Positions 60,806 through 64,000 of a stretch of DNA of 64,000 nt are shown piece after piece. The stretch covers positions 33,604,804 through 33,668,803 of the forward strand of contig CM055097.1 in assembly GCA_029204225.1 (NCBI GenBank), given 5' to 3'. The notes below the pieces were generated by a model. It ran no database searches. It had not been told where the DNA came from and saw only the letters and a list, made by a program, of their open reading frames with translations. The stretch is from Diphasiastrum complanatum (Eukaryota > Streptophyta > Lycopodiopsida > Lycopodiales > Lycopodiaceae). Position numbers and translations under genes: made by a program. The first letter of the stretch is position 1, and each line of letters opens with the position of its first letter.

Positions 60806-61632
60806 TGTGAGAAATTGGCAAAAATCTAGCTTGGTATTTTTTATGATAGAAGTTTGTAAGTGAATCTCACATGTGTGGAGGATGTTCCCACATGTGGAGC
60901 ATTGTAAAGTAAATCAAAATGTTTGATATAGGGGTCTCATAGAATCTCATAGTCAAGCATTTAGGTGTAGGATGTTGATAGGGTCAAATTTGGCATAGAT
61001 GGCAAATTATCCATTTCCACTTGTAATGCCACTATTGAGCCAAAATAGAGTAGGAGGCCAAACTTGTGCCAATTAGAGTGTAGACAAGTGTAATGCTTTT
61101 GTTTGATGAAGTTTAAGAGGTCCAATAGGATTTAGAGGTGGAACCATGTGTGGTTCAATAGGAATTTGAGGTGTGCTTGAATATAGTCCAATAGAATTAG
61201 GAGGTGCATGGATCAATGGTCCAATAGGATTAAGAGGTGGCAAAGTGTGATCCAATCATAGTTAAGCATAGTGGTAGCTCATGAATCTATTAGTATCATT
61301 GTACTCCTCATTTTGGATTTAATTGATTTTGAGATTGAGTGGATTTTGAGTGTCATTGGATTTCTAGCTTTCTCTCTCTACCCGAGAGCTCATGATGGTT
61401 TTTCTCTCTCTACCCGAGGAGAGCAGCTTGTTCTTACTTAGAATATTTTTGGAACACTTCCCACACGTGTGAGTGAGAGTTGGAAGTGAATGAATGCATG
61501 TAGTAGTGTGTTTTTGCCATAGAATCAAAGATAGATCTTGAATCTCAATCTAATCTTGATCTTGGTGCATCTACACACCTTAGGAGATCACAAGTACATG
61601 TTGTGGACAGTCCACACGTGTGAAATTCAACA
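60806..61632 (+). repeat. 3' LTR of element C
   Basis: Nearly identical to 56676-57500. CACACGTGTG lies at 61462 and 61613. Confidence 0.93.
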
Positions 61633-62803
<1,171 letters not shown>

Positions 62804-63700
62804 CTCACAAGAAAAAGACAATTTTGACAAAGTAGTTGTTGTGATTCATAAAAATATGAACTCAATGTGAATTAGATATTCATTTCAAGCCAAGAGTGGA
62901 AATTTAATCCCCAGTTTGTGAAAAAAAATTCCCCATTGAGTACTTTTTACATGACACTCCATAGTTGAAATTAGAGCAAAAGTGGTCAAAGATTAATTTA
63001 ATGTGTAGTATGAGCATAAGGTGCTTCACATTGAGAGTTATGGCTCCAACCTTGAGGGTGCTACATACAATGTGACAATCGATAAAAATCTCCCCTGGAC
63101 ATGTGAGGACTTCAACTTGACAAAATAAAAAGAAGAAATTCTAGCTTGTAGTTTTTGTATATTATAGTAATGAGGCTCGAGATTGATGCAAATATGTTCA
63201 TATATCAAGCACATCTTTTAGTAAATGAGCTCTTTTTAATACTTAGTTAAAAATGATGCTCTCATTTTGTGATTCTGTATTGAAGATGATGTACTTAGAT
63301 GTGGTATTACAACAACATAGCCCTTCGTTGACTTGGCCTATGCTAGATTTTTTCTTTTGCATGTAAGTTTGTGGAATTTCGTCTTTGAGAGAGATGTGAA
63401 ATTGTCTTGTAGTCAAGCCTTATCACAAAAAAAATTTGTATATGAGGATGTGATCTTTGCATCAAAGTTATTTCTCCATATTGAATTCAGAAATTGATAT
63501 TTTTTTTAAAACAATTTTTGAATTTTCTATTGAAAAATATTTTGGCTGGTGTATCCCATTGACGTGAACAATGTATGTTGGTCTACGCTTAAATTATAAC
63601 ATCAAAATAATGTTTTTTTAATCTTTGCCCATTCTATTTTTATTAAAAAAATGATTTTTTTTTGTGCCCAAGGTACTGTTAAAGTACAGTACTAAGGAAT
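62804..63700. other. No gene recognised
   Basis: AT-rich with several homopolymer T and A runs. No ORF or retroelement motif was recognised. Confidence 0.4.
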
Positions 63701-63719
63701 ATAAATGAGCCTACAAAAA

Positions 63720-64000
63720 ACTCCAAGAATGATTGATTGATTGATACACCAATCTATCACAAACTAGTCATGAATTTCTTGATCTAGATTAGCAATTTAG
63801 GATCTCACAATCAAGAGCAATCAAATACAATGAACCAACATGGAAATCCAACTCCACACGTGTGTGGTACAGCCTCCAGTATGGCTTGCTATTAGAGAAT
63901 GAATGTATAAAAGTTTAGTTTACTTTGGAATCACAAGACAAATGTAGAAAAAGCTTGAGATTGCCAATTTGCTCTCAAATCTCTATATGATAGATTCAAA
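63720..64000 (-). repeat. Partial copia LTR at the window edge
   Basis: CACACGTGTG (63855) followed by TGGTACAGCCTCC resembles the D LTR (CACACGTGTGAAAGTACGGCCTCC). The ATTAGAGAATGAATGTATAAAAG segment looks like LTR promoter DNA. Orientation is inferred from that similarity. Truncated by the window end. Confidence 0.4.

Larger units (their letters stand above)
56676..61632 (+). mobile_element. Young copia-like element C lacking reverse transcriptase
   Basis: Complete LTR-to-LTR structure: 5' LTR 56676-57500, PBS 57501-57513, gag 58258-59268, protease/pre-integrase to about 59700, a scrap of integrase C-terminus, a 270-codon unrecognised ORF (59958-60770), polypurine tract 60797-60805, and 3' LTR 60806-61632. 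The LTRs differ at about seven bases and a 2-bp indel over roughly 826 bp, so insertion was recent. No RT or RNase H catalytic motif is present, so it must use another element's enzymes (inference). It lies inside the F3 LTR. Flanks CGAAT and TAAAT give at best an imperfect target duplication. Confidence 0.88.

Overview
The window reads as nuclear DNA from a seed plant with a large, transposon-rich genome. Evidence: a spliced plant-type gene with GT-AG (and one GC-AG) introns, many Ty1/copia retrotransposon bodies carrying the plant initiator-Met-tRNA primer-binding site (TGGTATCAGAGC), a chromodomain Ty3/gypsy fragment, a hAT transposase relic and long (GA)n tracts. The very long TE-filled introns suggest a gymnosperm or another large-genome plant, but the sequence alone does not settle the species. 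No rRNA, tRNA or CRISPR was seen.

Only one convincing host gene is present: mevalonate diphosphate decarboxylase (MVD), + strand, 24528-42198. Ten exons can be joined into an uninterrupted 422-residue protein. Introns 4 (7.5 kb) and 5 (6.1 kb) hold a decayed hAT transposase gene with a small non-autonomous LTR element inserted in it, a chromovirus integrase/LTR fragment, GA microsatellites, a decayed tandem copy of exon 5, and a cluster of GTTTCCC palindromes.

1-24 kb: a short non-coding LTR element (F1); a copia gag-protease fragment; an unrecognised decayed minus-strand coding block; a copia gag fragment beside a broken coiled-coil block; about 5 kb of AT-rich DNA without a recognisable gene; then copia element E (+), split by copia element D (-). 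In D the PBS/leader/gag segment is inverted relative to pol.

42-64 kb: copia B (truncated), copia I (gag only), a GC-richer minus-strand coiled-coil block of unknown origin, a fragment of D's family, a second short LTR element (F2), copia remnants G and H, and a young copia-like element C. C has nearly identical 826-bp LTRs, a broken gag-protease, and a 270-codon unrecognised ORF where reverse transcriptase should be. C sits inside an LTR of a third F copy (F3).

Three nesting events can be read directly: D in E, C in F3, and the small element S in the hAT gene. Many of the copia LTRs share the decamer palindrome CACACGTGTG (G-box core), which occurs at least 14 times. I found no clearly new cellular system. 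The best leads are the internally inverted copia D, the RT-less element C with its unknown ORF, the duplicated MVD exon, and the two unidentified coding blocks.
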